From positions 1-64,000 of the forward strand of contig QHWJ01000235.1 in NCBI GenBank assembly GCA_003222535.1: a DNA stretch of 64,000 bases, given 5' to 3'. Every line of letters begins with the position of its first letter. Positions within the stretch are counted from its first letter, which is position 1. A program made the translations under genes and the position numbers. Source of the DNA: Acidobacteriota bacterium. Lineage in GTDB: Bacteria; Acidobacteriota; Vicinamibacteria; Vicinamibacterales; CAVVIG01. The notes under the pieces are model-generated. The model saw only the letters and a program-made list of their open reading frames with translations. It was not told where the DNA came from and made no database searches. Below are positions 29,396 to 37,271 of the stretch, one piece after another.

Positions 29396-30547
29396 GTGGA
29401 AAAACTCCGGGTCGGCATCGTCTACGGAGGACGGTCCGGGGAGCACGAGGTGTCGCTCGCCTCGGCCGCGGCGGTCTTTCAGCATCTCGATCCCGCGCGG
29501 TACGAGGCGGTCGCGATCCGGATCGAGAAGGACGGCCGATGGGCGTTGCCGGACCGACCGCCGGCGTTGATGGCAGCGGCCGACGTGATTCAGGCCGCGC
29601 GCGCTTCGGACAGCCCTGGCGGCGGGGCTGAGCCGGGCGTCACGCGGGAAGCGCACCTCGTCGCGCATCCCGGCAGCGAGACGCTCCTCACCATCGATCG
29701 CCACGCTCCGCAGCCGGTGGTCGCCGGTCTCGCGCTCGACGTCGTGTTCCCCGTGCTGCATGGTCCGTACGGCGAGGACGGCACCGTCCAGGGGCTGCTC
29801 GAGCTGGCGAACGTGCCCTACGTGGGCGCGGGCGTGCTCGCGTCCGCCGTCGGCATGGACAAGGCCGTGATGAAGCTCGTCTTCGCCGCGAACAGGCTGC
29901 CCATCTGCGACTACGAGGTGGTGCTGAAGCGCGACTGGCAGCGCGACGAGCGCGCGATTCTGCAGAAGGTCGTCAATCGCCTCGGCTTCCCCGTCTTCGT
30001 GAAGCCGGCCAACCTCGGGTCGAGCGTCGGCATCTCGAAAGCGAAGCACGTCGCGGAGCTGCGCGCCGCCATCAAGCTCGCCGCGGAGTTCGATCGCAAG
30101 ATCGTCATCGAGGCCGCCGTGTCTCAGGCGCGCGAGATCGAAGTCGCCGTCCTCGGCAACGACGAGCCCGAGGCGTCGGTCCCGGGCGAGATCATCACGT
30201 CGCGCGAGTTCTACGACTACGAAGCGAAGTACATCAGCGACGATTCGCGCACGCTGATTCCGGCGCCGCTCGACGACGCCCAGGCCGCCGGCGTGCGCGC
30301 ATTGGCAATCGCCGCGTTCAAGGCGATCGATGGCGCCGGGATGGCACGCGTCGACTTCCTCCTCGCAGGCGACAGCCAGGTTCTGTACCTCAACGAAGTG
30401 AACACGATCCCCGGGTTCACGACGATCAGCATGTACTCGAAGATGTGGGCGGCAAGCGGCCTGCCGTATGCGCGCCTGCTCGATCGCCTGATCGCGCTCG
30501 CGCTCGAGCGTCACCGAGAGAAACAGCAGCTGCGCACGAGCCTCTGA
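29396..30547 (+). CDS. ddl: D-alanine--D-alanine ligase
   Basis: A 383-aa ATP-grasp enzyme making the D-Ala-D-Ala dipeptide for peptidoglycan. Motifs: VGIVYGGRSGEHEVSLASA at the N-terminus, FPVLHGPYGEDGTVQGLLE, FPVFVKPANLGSSVGISKAK, and the metal-binding C-terminal LYLNEVNTIPGFTTISMYSKM. The GTG start lacks a Shine-Dalgarno and sits 6 nt from a TAnnnT box. Monocistronic; 407 bp without a recognised family gene follow, holding a promoter and leader. Confidence 0.97.
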   Translation: MEKLRVGIVYGGRSGEHEVSLASAAAVFQHLDPARYEAVAIRIEKDGRWALPDRPPALMAAADVIQAARASDSPGGGAEPGVTREAHLVAHPGSETLLTIDRHAPQPVVAGLALDVVFPVLHGPYGEDGTVQGLLELANVPYVGAGVLASAVGMDKAVMKLVFAANRLPICDYEVVLKRDWQRDERAILQKVVNRLGFPVFVKPANLGSSVGISKAKHVAELRAAIKLAAEFDRKIVIEAAVSQAREIEVAVLGNDEPEASVPGEIITSREFYDYEAKYISDDSRTLIPAPLDDAQAAGVRALAIAAFKAIDGAGMARVDFLLAGDSQVLYLNEVNTIPGFTTISMYSKMWAASGLPYARLLDRLIALALERHREKQQLRTSL

Positions 30548-30727
30548 CGACATCAGCCGGCCATCATCGGGTGCCGGTCGCCGGACTCACCTCTCCGGTC
30601 ATCTCACGCTCGGTCGCGCGCGATCGCGATCCGCGCGAGCCGATCGGTCGGCGGCGCAAGCTTCTCGCTGCGTTCTTGCGCGCGTTGCGCGGACGAAAGA
30701 TTTTTTGACATTTTGTGAACATTGTGC
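30548..30727. other. Gap after ddl without a recognised gene
   Basis: 180 bp with no supported gene. A weak GC hairpin (around GCGCGTTGCGC, 30685-30695) followed by a run of T at 30702-30707 could terminate ddl. A spare TTGACA occurs at 30706-30711. Confidence 0.4.
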
Positions 30728-30755
30728 TTGACACTCTGTCGTTACGGTTCATAAT
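30728..30755 (+). promoter_or_regulatory. Sigma70-type promoter of the structured-leader RNA
   Basis: TTGACA (30728-30733), 16-nt spacer, CATAAT (30750-30755). The transcript would start near 30762 and end at the terminator at 31025-31050, about 290 nt. Confidence 0.72.
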
Positions 30756-30761
30756 CTACAT

Positions 30762-30954
30762 CTGGTATGAGGATGGTGACATGAGGCCATCCCTAGTGAA
30801 GCTCGATGCGTCGAGCCTCACCTTCCGCCTCGGCGGAGGTTACCCGAAGCGACGGGCGCCGACATCGGGTGAGCGTGCCAGGCGGCAGCCACGGGTGATG
30901 GGCATGAGCGCTCGCGCAGTCTCAATCCCAACATGAAGGGGGGGATAACAGACA
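30762..30954 (+). ncRNA. Structured RNA leader of a lysine-rich micropeptide gene
   Basis: About 190 nt between promoter and micropeptide, with three consecutive hairpins: GCTCGA/TCGAGC (30801-30816), ACC-TCCGCC/GGCGGA-GGT with one bulge (30820-30840), and ACCCGA/TCGGGT (30842-30870). It contains an alternative small frame from ATG 30781 to 30936 (51 codons) preceded by GAGG. It could be a riboregulator, an independent small RNA, or a leader with a translated upstream frame. I do not recognise a known riboswitch class. Confidence 0.45.
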
Positions 30955-31005
30955 ATGGCGAAGAAAGCCAAGGGCGGGAAGAAGAAGGCCGGCAAGAAAC
31001 GATAA
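30955..31005 (+). CDS. 16-residue lysine-rich micropeptide
   Basis: ATG 30955 to TAA 31005 encodes MAKKAKGGKKKAGKKR, with ten positively charged residues out of 16. A strong purine-rich Shine-Dalgarno (AAGGGGGGGA) lies about 9 nt upstream. It sits between a good promoter and a good intrinsic terminator, so it is the only coding content ending at that terminator. The composition resembles the basic tails of bacterial histone-H1-like or ribosomal proteins; nucleic-acid binding is inference. The function is unknown. Confidence 0.6.
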   Translation: MAKKAKGGKKKAGKKR

Positions 31006-31024
31006 GCTGACCTCTCCCGTCGAT

Positions 31025-31050
31025 AAAGGGGGCGGCCGTCGCCCCCTTTT
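31025..31050 (+). terminator. Intrinsic terminator after the micropeptide
   Basis: Perfect 10-bp stem AAAGGGGGCG / CGCCCCCTTT with a short loop, then T residues. The other side faces the 3' end of the convergent HEAT/cyclophilin gene. Confidence 0.92.
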
Positions 31051-31074
31051 CCATTTTCCGAGGTCGGCCGCCCT

Positions 31075-33228
31075 CTATCGACTCGTTATTTCCTGTCCGT
31101 CCCAGATCCTCACCCGCCGAATCACATCCCACTGCTGAATCTGATCGACGACATCCATTCCGGCGATGACGCGGCCGAAGACCGTGTATCTCGCGTCGAG
31201 ATGCGGCTGCGGCGAGTGCACGATGAAGTACTGGCTGCCGCCGGTGTCGGGCCACGGATCGAGCGCCATGCCCACGGTCCCGCGCAGGTACGCCCGCTCG
31301 TTGAGCTCGTCGCGGATCGTGTAGCCGGGCGCGCCTTCGCCGTCGCCGCGCGGGTCGCCGTCCTGAATCACGAAGTCGGGGACAACGCGATGAACGCTGA
31401 GGCCGTTGAAATAGCCCTTGCGCGCCAGCGTGACGAAATTCTCGACCGTCAACGGCGCGTCGACCACCGCCAGCTCGACTTGAATCGTGCCGCGGTCGGT
31501 CTCGATGTACGCCTGCGTCGACACGGAAGGGTTCACCAGACGCGCGGCTGCATACGCGTCGGGCGCCATGGTCGTCGGCGCGGGCCGAATCTGGATGTCG
31601 GCGGCGGCGGCGGCGGCCGGGTCGAGCTGTTTCAACAGCATCGCCGCGCGGACGCGGACCGCCCAGTCCTTGTCGGCGAACGCGCTCCGGAGCACCGGCG
31701 TCGCGACCGCGGCGCCGTAGCTGGCGATGGCCGCCAGCGCCGCCGCGCGCGCCGCATAGGTCGAATCGCGCAGGCCGAACCGGTAGGCGTCCTCGAGCGC
31801 CTGCGCGCCGCCGGACGGTTTCAGATCGCCGAGGCCGGTGGCCGCCGCCGCGCGCACCACCGGATCGTCGGCCTTCAGACGCTCGATGAGGATCGCCGCG
31901 GCATCGGGCGCCTTCAGCTTCACGAGCGAGGCCAGTGCGAACGGGATCACCCGCTGGTCGGCGTCCTGGAGCATCGCGTCGAGCCGCGGCCGCCCGGCCT
32001 CCGGCGTGAGCGTGGCGAGGATGGTGGCGAGCGCCGCGCGGACGCTCCAGTGGGAATCGGGATCGAGGCCGGACAGCACCGTGACGAAGTTCTCCGGATC
32101 GAACGCGGCCAGCGACCCGAGCGCGGCCGCGCGGATGGGCGGACTCGGATCGGCGAGCACGTCGAGCAGCGCGTCGGACACGGCGGGGACGTGCACGCCT
32201 CCGACGGCGCGGACCGCCTCGAGGCGGACGTGCGGATCGGCGGCGGCGTCGCGGATGATCCTTACCAGCGGCTCGGCGGCTGACGGATCGCCGATCCTCC
32301 CGAGCGCTCGAACCGTCTCGATGAGCACCGCGCGCTCTCCGCTCGACAAGAGCGGCATCAACACCGGCAGCGCGGATCGATCTTTCAGCGCGGCGAGCCC
32401 TTTGACGGCGAACGCCCGCGTGTACGGATGCGCGTCCTTCGCGAGCGTCAGCAGCGCGGGCAGCGCGCGTCGGTCTTCGAGCCGCTGGAGCGCGAACGCG
32501 ACCGGCCACCACCGCACGCGCGGTTGACCGTTCGGGTCGAGCACCGCGGAGGCGAGCTGCGGGTAGGCCTTGAGCCGGACGAGGGCGTAGAGGCCCAGGC
32601 GGCAGGCCGCCGCCGGCGTGTCCCGCCGCGCCTCGTCCTGCTCCGCCGGCGTCTCGGCCAGGGCGCCCGACTGCACGATCCGGGCGGTGAAGCTCCCGAT
32701 CGCATCGGCGGCCGCCGCGTCACCGATGAGTCCCAGCGCTTCGGCGGCGCTGCCCTGCACGAGCGGCGATGGATCGGCGAGCGCCCCAACGAGCGGATCG
32801 CGCGCCGTCTTGTCGCCGACCAGCCCGAGCGCGAACGCGGCCATCTGTCGCACTTCGGGATCGGCGTCGGTGAGCAGCCTGACAAGCGGCGGCACGCCTT
32901 CGGCCAGCGCCACGCGCCCGATCGCGAGCGCCGCGCGCCGGCGGACGCGCGCTTCTTCATCCGACAGCAGTCGCACCAGATCGGGCGGCGGTTGGGGCTC
33001 GGCCAACGCCGGCGGTGGCTGCCCGCGTGCCGCCATGGGTGGATTCGGCGCCACTTCCGGCGCCGAATCGCGCAGCACCCGCTGATCTTCGAGGCGGAGA
33101 ATCCACCCCATCTTCTGCTCGAAGCTGGGCCCGGCCGGTCTGGCCGGCGGCGGCGGCGCCGGCGGCGCGCTGGCGCAGGCCGAAGCAGCGAGAGTGAGCA
33201 CGAGCGCAAACGACGTTCGCATCAGCAC
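31075..33228 (-). CDS. HEAT-repeat lipoprotein fused to a cyclophilin peptidyl-prolyl isomerase
   Basis: A 717-aa predicted lipoprotein: leader with LAASAC (lipid Cys about 18), a Pro-rich linker, then roughly residues 85-560 of HEAT/PBS-lyase-type repeats (DEEARVRRRAALAIGRVAL; DADPEVRQMAAFALGLVGD; recurring DP.V..AAA..LG). The C-terminal 150 residues form a cyclophilin with VHRVVPDFVIQDGDPRGDG (Arg, Phe and Gln of the active site) and DTGGSQYFIVHSPQPHLDARYTVFGRV. It is presumably a periplasmic folding factor tethered to a membrane, with the solenoid as client or partner binder. GTG 33228 or ATG 33222 may start it. It lies downstream of menC in the same direction, 53 nt apart. Confidence 0.9.
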   Translation of the reverse strand: MLMRTSFALVLTLAASACASAPPAPPPPARPAGPSFEQKMGWILRLEDQRVLRDSAPEVAPNPPMAARGQPPPALAEPQPPPDLVRLLSDEEARVRRRAALAIGRVALAEGVPPLVRLLTDADPEVRQMAAFALGLVGDKTARDPLVGALADPSPLVQGSAAEALGLIGDAAAADAIGSFTARIVQSGALAETPAEQDEARRDTPAAACRLGLYALVRLKAYPQLASAVLDPNGQPRVRWWPVAFALQRLEDRRALPALLTLAKDAHPYTRAFAVKGLAALKDRSALPVLMPLLSSGERAVLIETVRALGRIGDPSAAEPLVRIIRDAAADPHVRLEAVRAVGGVHVPAVSDALLDVLADPSPPIRAAALGSLAAFDPENFVTVLSGLDPDSHWSVRAALATILATLTPEAGRPRLDAMLQDADQRVIPFALASLVKLKAPDAAAILIERLKADDPVVRAAAATGLGDLKPSGGAQALEDAYRFGLRDSTYAARAAALAAIASYGAAVATPVLRSAFADKDWAVRVRAAMLLKQLDPAAAAAADIQIRPAPTTMAPDAYAAARLVNPSVSTQAYIETDRGTIQVELAVVDAPLTVENFVTLARKGYFNGLSVHRVVPDFVIQDGDPRGDGEGAPGYTIRDELNERAYLRGTVGMALDPWPDTGGSQYFIVHSPQPHLDARYTVFGRVIAGMDVVDQIQQWDVIRRVRIWDGQEITSR

Positions 33229-33281
33229 GGTCTCACGTTGGAACGCTCACTTCTCCACTGTCAAGCCGGGCCGGTCACGCG

Positions 33282-34397
33282 TCAGCGTTGAGCCTTGAGC
33301 GTCGAGACTTTCAGCGTCGCGTGGTCCAACCGGTCTTCGCGGATCGAAACGCCAAGGCCCGGGCCGCCGGGCACCTCGATCGTGCCGTCGGCGGCCACCT
33401 CGATAGGCGGTTCGATCACGTCGGGATCGAAGTACCGCTTGCTGGCCGCCACATCGCCCGGCAGCGAAAAATTCGGCAGCGTCGAGAGATGAATGTTCGC
33501 CGCCCGCCCGATACCCGACTCGAGCATGCCCCCGTGCCAGACCGGGATGCCGTGCGACGCGCACAGGTCGTGCAGCCGGATCGATTCGGCAAAGCCGCCG
33601 ATGCGGCCCGGCTTGATGTTGATGATGCGGCAGGCGCGCGCCGCGATCGCCTCGCGTGCGACGGCGACGGTCTTGATCGACTCGTCCAGGCAGATCGGGG
33701 TCTGCAGCCGCCGCTGCAGCGCCGCGTGATCCGCCACGTCGTCGTAGTCGAGCGGCTGCTCGATCATCATCAGGCCGAACGCGTCGAGCCGCGCGAGGTG
33801 ATCCGCGTCGGCGAGGGTATACGCCGCGTTCGCATCCACCATGAGCGGGACGTCGCCCACGCGCGCGCGCGCCGTCTCGACCGGGCCGAGATCCCATCCG
33901 GGCTTGATCTTGATCTTGATCCGGCGATAGCCCGCCGCGAGCTCGCGCTCGATCTTCGCGGCGAGATCGTCCAGCGACGGCTGGATGCCGATGGACACGC
34001 CGGACGCGATGCGGTGGCGCGCGCCGCCGAGCACGCGCGCGAGCGGCTCGCCGCGCTGCCGCGAGTGGAGATCCCATGCCGCCATTTCGACCGCGGCCTT
34101 CGCCATGTTGTGCCCGCGGATGGCTTTGAGCGCGGGAAAGACGTCGCGCGGGTGCGCGAAGTCGACGCCGAGCACGCGCGGCGCGATGAAGTCCGCGATG
34201 ATGTGCCACGCCGTCTCGTTGGTTTCGGCGCTGTAGTACGGATCCCGCTCCGCGACGCACTCACCGTAGCCGGTTGCGCCGCCGCCGTCGACGCGCACGA
34301 TGATGAAATGTTTGTCGTCGATGCGACCGAAGCTGGTCTCGAAGAAGTGGACGAGCGGGAGCTTCAGCAGACGCAGCTCCAGACGTTCGATCCTCAC
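33282..34397 (-). CDS. menC: o-Succinylbenzoate synthase / N-acylamino acid racemase (enolase superfamily)
   Basis: A 371-aa enolase-superfamily enzyme. Visible: the acid/base pair KIKIK in the second beta strand, metal ligands in LMVDANAAYT, MMIEQPLD and ICLDESI, and the second Lys in INIKPGRIGG. These match the MenC2/NSAAR group, which makes o-succinylbenzoate for menaquinone and often racemises N-acylamino acids; which activity matters here cannot be told. No other men genes are in the window. It starts at GTG 34397, 6 nt from a TATCAT box in a palindrome shared with the divergent kinase gene. Confidence 0.9.
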   Translation of the reverse strand: MRIERLELRLLKLPLVHFFETSFGRIDDKHFIIVRVDGGGATGYGECVAERDPYYSAETNETAWHIIADFIAPRVLGVDFAHPRDVFPALKAIRGHNMAKAAVEMAAWDLHSRQRGEPLARVLGGARHRIASGVSIGIQPSLDDLAAKIERELAAGYRRIKIKIKPGWDLGPVETARARVGDVPLMVDANAAYTLADADHLARLDAFGLMMIEQPLDYDDVADHAALQRRLQTPICLDESIKTVAVAREAIAARACRIINIKPGRIGGFAESIRLHDLCASHGIPVWHGGMLESGIGRAANIHLSTLPNFSLPGDVAASKRYFDPDVIEPPIEVAADGTIEVPGGPGLGVSIREDRLDHATLKVSTLKAQR

Positions 34398-34420
34398 TGC
34401 GCGATGATATCATCGGCCGC
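34398..34420. promoter_or_regulatory. Bidirectional leaderless-type promoter core for menC and dNK
   Basis: The 23-bp divergent gap contains the perfect palindrome GATGATATCATC (34403-34414). TATCAT on the plus strand (34408-34413) ends 7 nt before TTG 34421; TATCAT on the minus strand (34404-34409) ends 6 nt before GTG 34397. No Shine-Dalgarno is visible on either side. Confidence 0.65.
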
Positions 34421-35062
34421 TTGCAGTTCCGCTACATCGCGATCGAAGGGCCGATCGGCGCAGGCAAGACCGCGCTCGCGGAACGCCTCGGCACGCGGCT
34501 GGACGCGACCGTCGTGCTGGAGGAAATGGAGAATCCGTTTCTCCTGGACTTCTACGCGGACCGCCCGGGCGCCGCGCTGCAGGCGCAGCTCTTCTATCTG
34601 CTCAATCGGCATCGACAGCAGACCTCGCTCCGGCAGGCCGACCTCTTCAGCCAGACGATGATCTGCGACTACGTGTTCGACAAGGACAAGATCTTCGCCT
34701 ACCTCAATCTCGACGACAACGAGCTGTTCATCTATCAGCGGCTGTACGAGCTGCTCGTGCGCGACGTGCCGCCGCCCGACCTCGTCGTCTATCTGCAGAC
34801 GCCGACCGACGTGCTGCTGCGGCGCGTCCACAGCCGGCGGATGGACGCGGAGGCCGTCGCGTTTCAGCCCGACGACGATTATCTGCGCGAGCTGAACGAG
34901 GCGTATCATCACTTCTTCTTCCACTACAACGTCACACCGCTCCTCGTCGTCGAAACGTCGCAGTTCGATTCCGATGCGAGCGACGAAGCGCTCGACGATC
35001 TGATCAAGCAGATCCGCGCGATGCGGCCGGGAACCCGCTACTACGTGCCCAGAACGAAGTAG
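34421..35062 (+). CDS. Deoxynucleoside kinase (dGK/dAK family)
   Basis: A 213-aa kinase that salvages deoxynucleosides to monophosphates. P-loop GPIGAGKT at 10-17; the EEMENPFLLDFY segment with substrate-contact Glu; the LIFSQTMICDYVFDKDKIFA-like region containing the conserved D-R/K cluster; and PPDLVVYLQTPTDVLLRRVHSR with the LID arginines. The TTG start is supported by the family N-terminus (RYIAIEGPIGAGKT) and the TATCAT box 7 nt upstream. Specificity (dAdo, dGuo, dCyd) is not determinable. Confidence 0.9.
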   Translation: MQFRYIAIEGPIGAGKTALAERLGTRLDATVVLEEMENPFLLDFYADRPGAALQAQLFYLLNRHRQQTSLRQADLFSQTMICDYVFDKDKIFAYLNLDDNELFIYQRLYELLVRDVPPPDLVVYLQTPTDVLLRRVHSRRMDAEAVAFQPDDDYLRELNEAYHHFFFHYNVTPLLVVETSQFDSDASDEALDDLIKQIRAMRPGTRYYVPRTK

Positions 35063-35105
35063 GGCTCGGACCCCGAATCCCTCGGCCCTCGGCCCTCAGC
35101 CCTGC

Positions 35106-35111
35106 TAAGCT
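35106..35111 (+). promoter_or_regulatory. Leaderless-type -10 (TAAGCT) of accD
   Basis: TAAGCT ends 8 nt before ATG 35120, embedded in a CTCGGCCCTCGGCCCTCAGCC short repeat at the end of the kinase gene. No Shine-Dalgarno is present. Confidence 0.45.
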
Positions 35112-35119
35112 GGCTCCTT

Positions 35120-36031
35120 ATGGCGTGGTTCAAGAAGACGCGCAAGCCGATGGCCGCCGCGGTGAAGGAGAAGCCAAGCCGGGTGCCGGAAGGCCTGTGG
35201 GTGAAGTGTCCCGGCTGCGCGCAGGTCATCTACAACAAGGATCTCGCGGCCAACGTCAGCGTCTGTCCGAAATGCGGCCACCACTTTCGGCTCACCGCGG
35301 CCGAGCGCCTGCGCATGCTGTTCGACGGGGCGTGGATGGAGTTCGACAAAGATCTGGTCTCGACCGATCCGCTCGTCTTCACCGACACCAAGCCGTACAA
35401 GTCCCGCCTGCAGGCCGGCATCGAGAGCACCGGATTGAAGGACGCCGTCATCGTCGCGTCCGGCGCGATCGACGGCATCGAGACGATGGTGGCGTCGATG
35501 GAGTACGGGTTCATCGGCGGCAGCATGGGCGTGGTCGTCGGCGAGAAAATCGCGCGCGGCATCGAGCGCGCCATCGATGCGCGCATGCCCGTGGTCATCG
35601 TCTGCTGCTCGGGCGGCGCCCGCATGATGGAAGGCGCGCTCTCGCTGATGCAGATGGCGAAGATCTGCGGAGCGCTCGCGCGCCTCGATCGCGCGCGCCT
35701 GCCGTTCATCTCCGTCCTGACCGATCCGACGACCGGCGGCGTCACGGCCAGCTTCGCGATGCTGGGCGACCTGAACATCGCCGAGCCCAAGGCGCTCATC
35801 GGCTTCGCCGGACCGCGCGTCATCGAGCAGACGATCCGCCAGACGCTGCCGCAGGGCTTTCAGAGAAGCGAGTTCCTCCTCGAAAAAGGCATGCTGGATC
35901 TCGTGGTGGATCGGCGGGAGCTGAAGATGGCGATCGCGAACGCGCTCCGCTTCATGGGCGCCACGGCGTCCGCCGCGCCGTCCCCCGAGCCGCCCGTGCC
36001 GGTTGCGATCGAAACCGCGCCGCAGGCATGA
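35120..36031 (+). CDS. accD: Acetyl-CoA carboxylase carboxyltransferase subunit beta
   Basis: A 303-aa subunit that, with AccA, transfers carboxyl from biotin to acetyl-CoA, the first step of fatty-acid synthesis. The N-terminal Zn ribbon has Cys30, Cys33, Cys49 and Cys52 (VKCPGCAQ...VCPKCGHHFRL). The crotonase-fold core includes MEYGFIGGSMGVVVGEKI, CCSGGARMMEGALSLMQMAKI and DPTTGGVTASFAMLGDLNIAEP. accA is not in this window. The gene precedes folC, as in many bacteria. Confidence 0.97.
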   Translation: MAWFKKTRKPMAAAVKEKPSRVPEGLWVKCPGCAQVIYNKDLAANVSVCPKCGHHFRLTAAERLRMLFDGAWMEFDKDLVSTDPLVFTDTKPYKSRLQAGIESTGLKDAVIVASGAIDGIETMVASMEYGFIGGSMGVVVGEKIARGIERAIDARMPVVIVCCSGGARMMEGALSLMQMAKICGALARLDRARLPFISVLTDPTTGGVTASFAMLGDLNIAEPKALIGFAGPRVIEQTIRQTLPQGFQRSEFLLEKGMLDLVVDRRELKMAIANALRFMGATASAAPSPEPPVPVAIETAPQA

Positions 36032-36039
36032 CCCATCAG

Positions 36040-36127
36040 CCATCAGTCATGAGCCATTAGCCATCAGCCATCAGCCATCAGCCATCAGCCATCAGCCATC
36101 AGCCATCAGCCATCAGCCATCAGCCAT
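36040..36127. repeat. (CATCAGC)n heptamer array between accD and folC
   Basis: More than ten copies of CATCAGC, degenerate at the left end (CATCAGT, CATGAGC, CATTAGC), run up to 2 nt before the folC ATG, leaving no Shine-Dalgarno. The same unit recurs at 45920-45962. Confidence 0.93.
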
Positions 36128-36129
36128 CG

Positions 36130-37271
36130 ATGGATCCCCTCACTTACCTCTTCGGCCTCGAGCAATTCGGGATCAAGTTCGGGCTCGACAACATCTCGAC
36201 GCTCGTCGCGCGGCTCGGCCATCCCGAGCGGACGTTCCGCTCCGCACACATTGCCGGCACCAACGGCAAGGGATCGGTGACGGCGATGGCCGATGCGGCG
36301 CTGCGCGCGGCTGGCCATCGTTCGGCGCGCTATACATCGCCTCACCTCGTCAACCTCGCCGAGCGGTTCGTCATCGACGGCCACCCGGTGACGGAAGAGG
36401 CGCTCGCCGCCGTCGTGGCCGACGTGCGTGACGCCGTCGACGGCCTCCGCCGGGACGGCGGTCTCGCCGCCCAGCCGACGTTCTTCGAAGTGACCACGGC
36501 CGTGGCCTTCGAGCTATTTCGGCGCGCGGGCGTGGAGGTCGCGGTGCTCGAGGTGGGACTCGGCGGCAGGCTCGACGCCACCAATGTCGTCTCGCCAGGC
36601 GAGGTCGCCGTGACGGCGATCACGTCGATTGCGCTCGATCATCAGGTGCATCTGGGATCGACGCTGCGTGAGATCGCATTCGAGAAAGCCGGCATCATCA
36701 AGCCGGGCGTGCCGGTCGTGGTCGGTCCTCTCGACCCCGAGGCGTCGGACGCGATCGAGCAGGTCGCGCGCGATCGCGGGGCCGAGGTCGTCCGTGTCTC
36801 GGCGCGCGACGTTGAGGGCCTCGCGATCGGCCTCGCGGGCGCGCACCAGACGGCAAACGCCGCCGTGGCGGCCGGCCTGCTGAGAATTCTCGACGCGCGA
36901 GGGATTCGGGTGCCCGCTCAGGCGGTTGCGACCGGGCTCGCGCGTCCCGAGTGGCCGGGCCGCCTCGAGATGCGGCGGCTGGCGGACGGCCGCGAGCTGC
37001 TGCTCGACGCCGCACACAATCCGGCCGGCGCCGCGGCGCTTGCGTCCTACCTGCTGACCGGCAGCGACCTGGCGCGGCCGCTCGTGTTCGCGGCCATGCG
37101 CGACAAGGACGTCGCGGGGATGTTCGCGGCGCTCCTGCCTGCGTCCCGATCTCGATCGAGCCGGCGGTCGCCGATGCGCTCGCCGCCGCCTGGCGCGACT
37201 CGCCACGGATCGTCGTCGCGGGTTCGATTTTTCTGCTCGGTGACGTCATGAAGCTGATCGGCCGCTCGTGA
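36130..37271 (+). pseudogene. folC: folC (folylpolyglutamate/dihydrofolate synthase) with internal deletion and frameshift
   Basis: The first 335 or so residues are a good FolC: HIAGTNGKGSVTAMADAAL (P-loop), TSPHLVNLAERF, VGLGGRLDATNVV, SIALDHQ and LLLDAAHNPAGAAAL of the ligase C-domain. At about 37136-37145 homology jumps from FAALLP to PISIEPAVADALAAA in another frame, which continues to AGSIFLLGDVMKLIGRS, the normal FolC end; roughly 50 residues are missing. That second frame stops at 37269-37271, overlapping the lptD GTG, which marks it as the ancestral end. The undisturbed first frame stops at 37251 with an abnormal Ser/Arg-rich tail. Either real decay or assembly collapse. Confidence 0.75.

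Noticed and set aside
28352-30553. 733-codon minus-strand frame spanning tgt and antisense to ddl
   Set aside because: It is an out-of-frame reading of tgt joined to antisense ddl; both real genes are unmistakable.
30781-30936. 51-codon frame in the leader upstream of the lysine-rich peptide
   Set aside because: It has a GAGG before ATG but overlaps three hairpins and has no recognisable features; kept only as an alternative in the leader entry.
30762-30954. Known riboswitch (cobalamin, glycine, SAM, c-di-GMP, guanidine) in the micropeptide leader
   Set aside because: None of the conserved core motifs of these classes could be found by eye.
36040-36127. Possible CRISPR array
   Set aside because: Units are 7 bp with no spacers and no cas genes; it is a simple tandem repeat.
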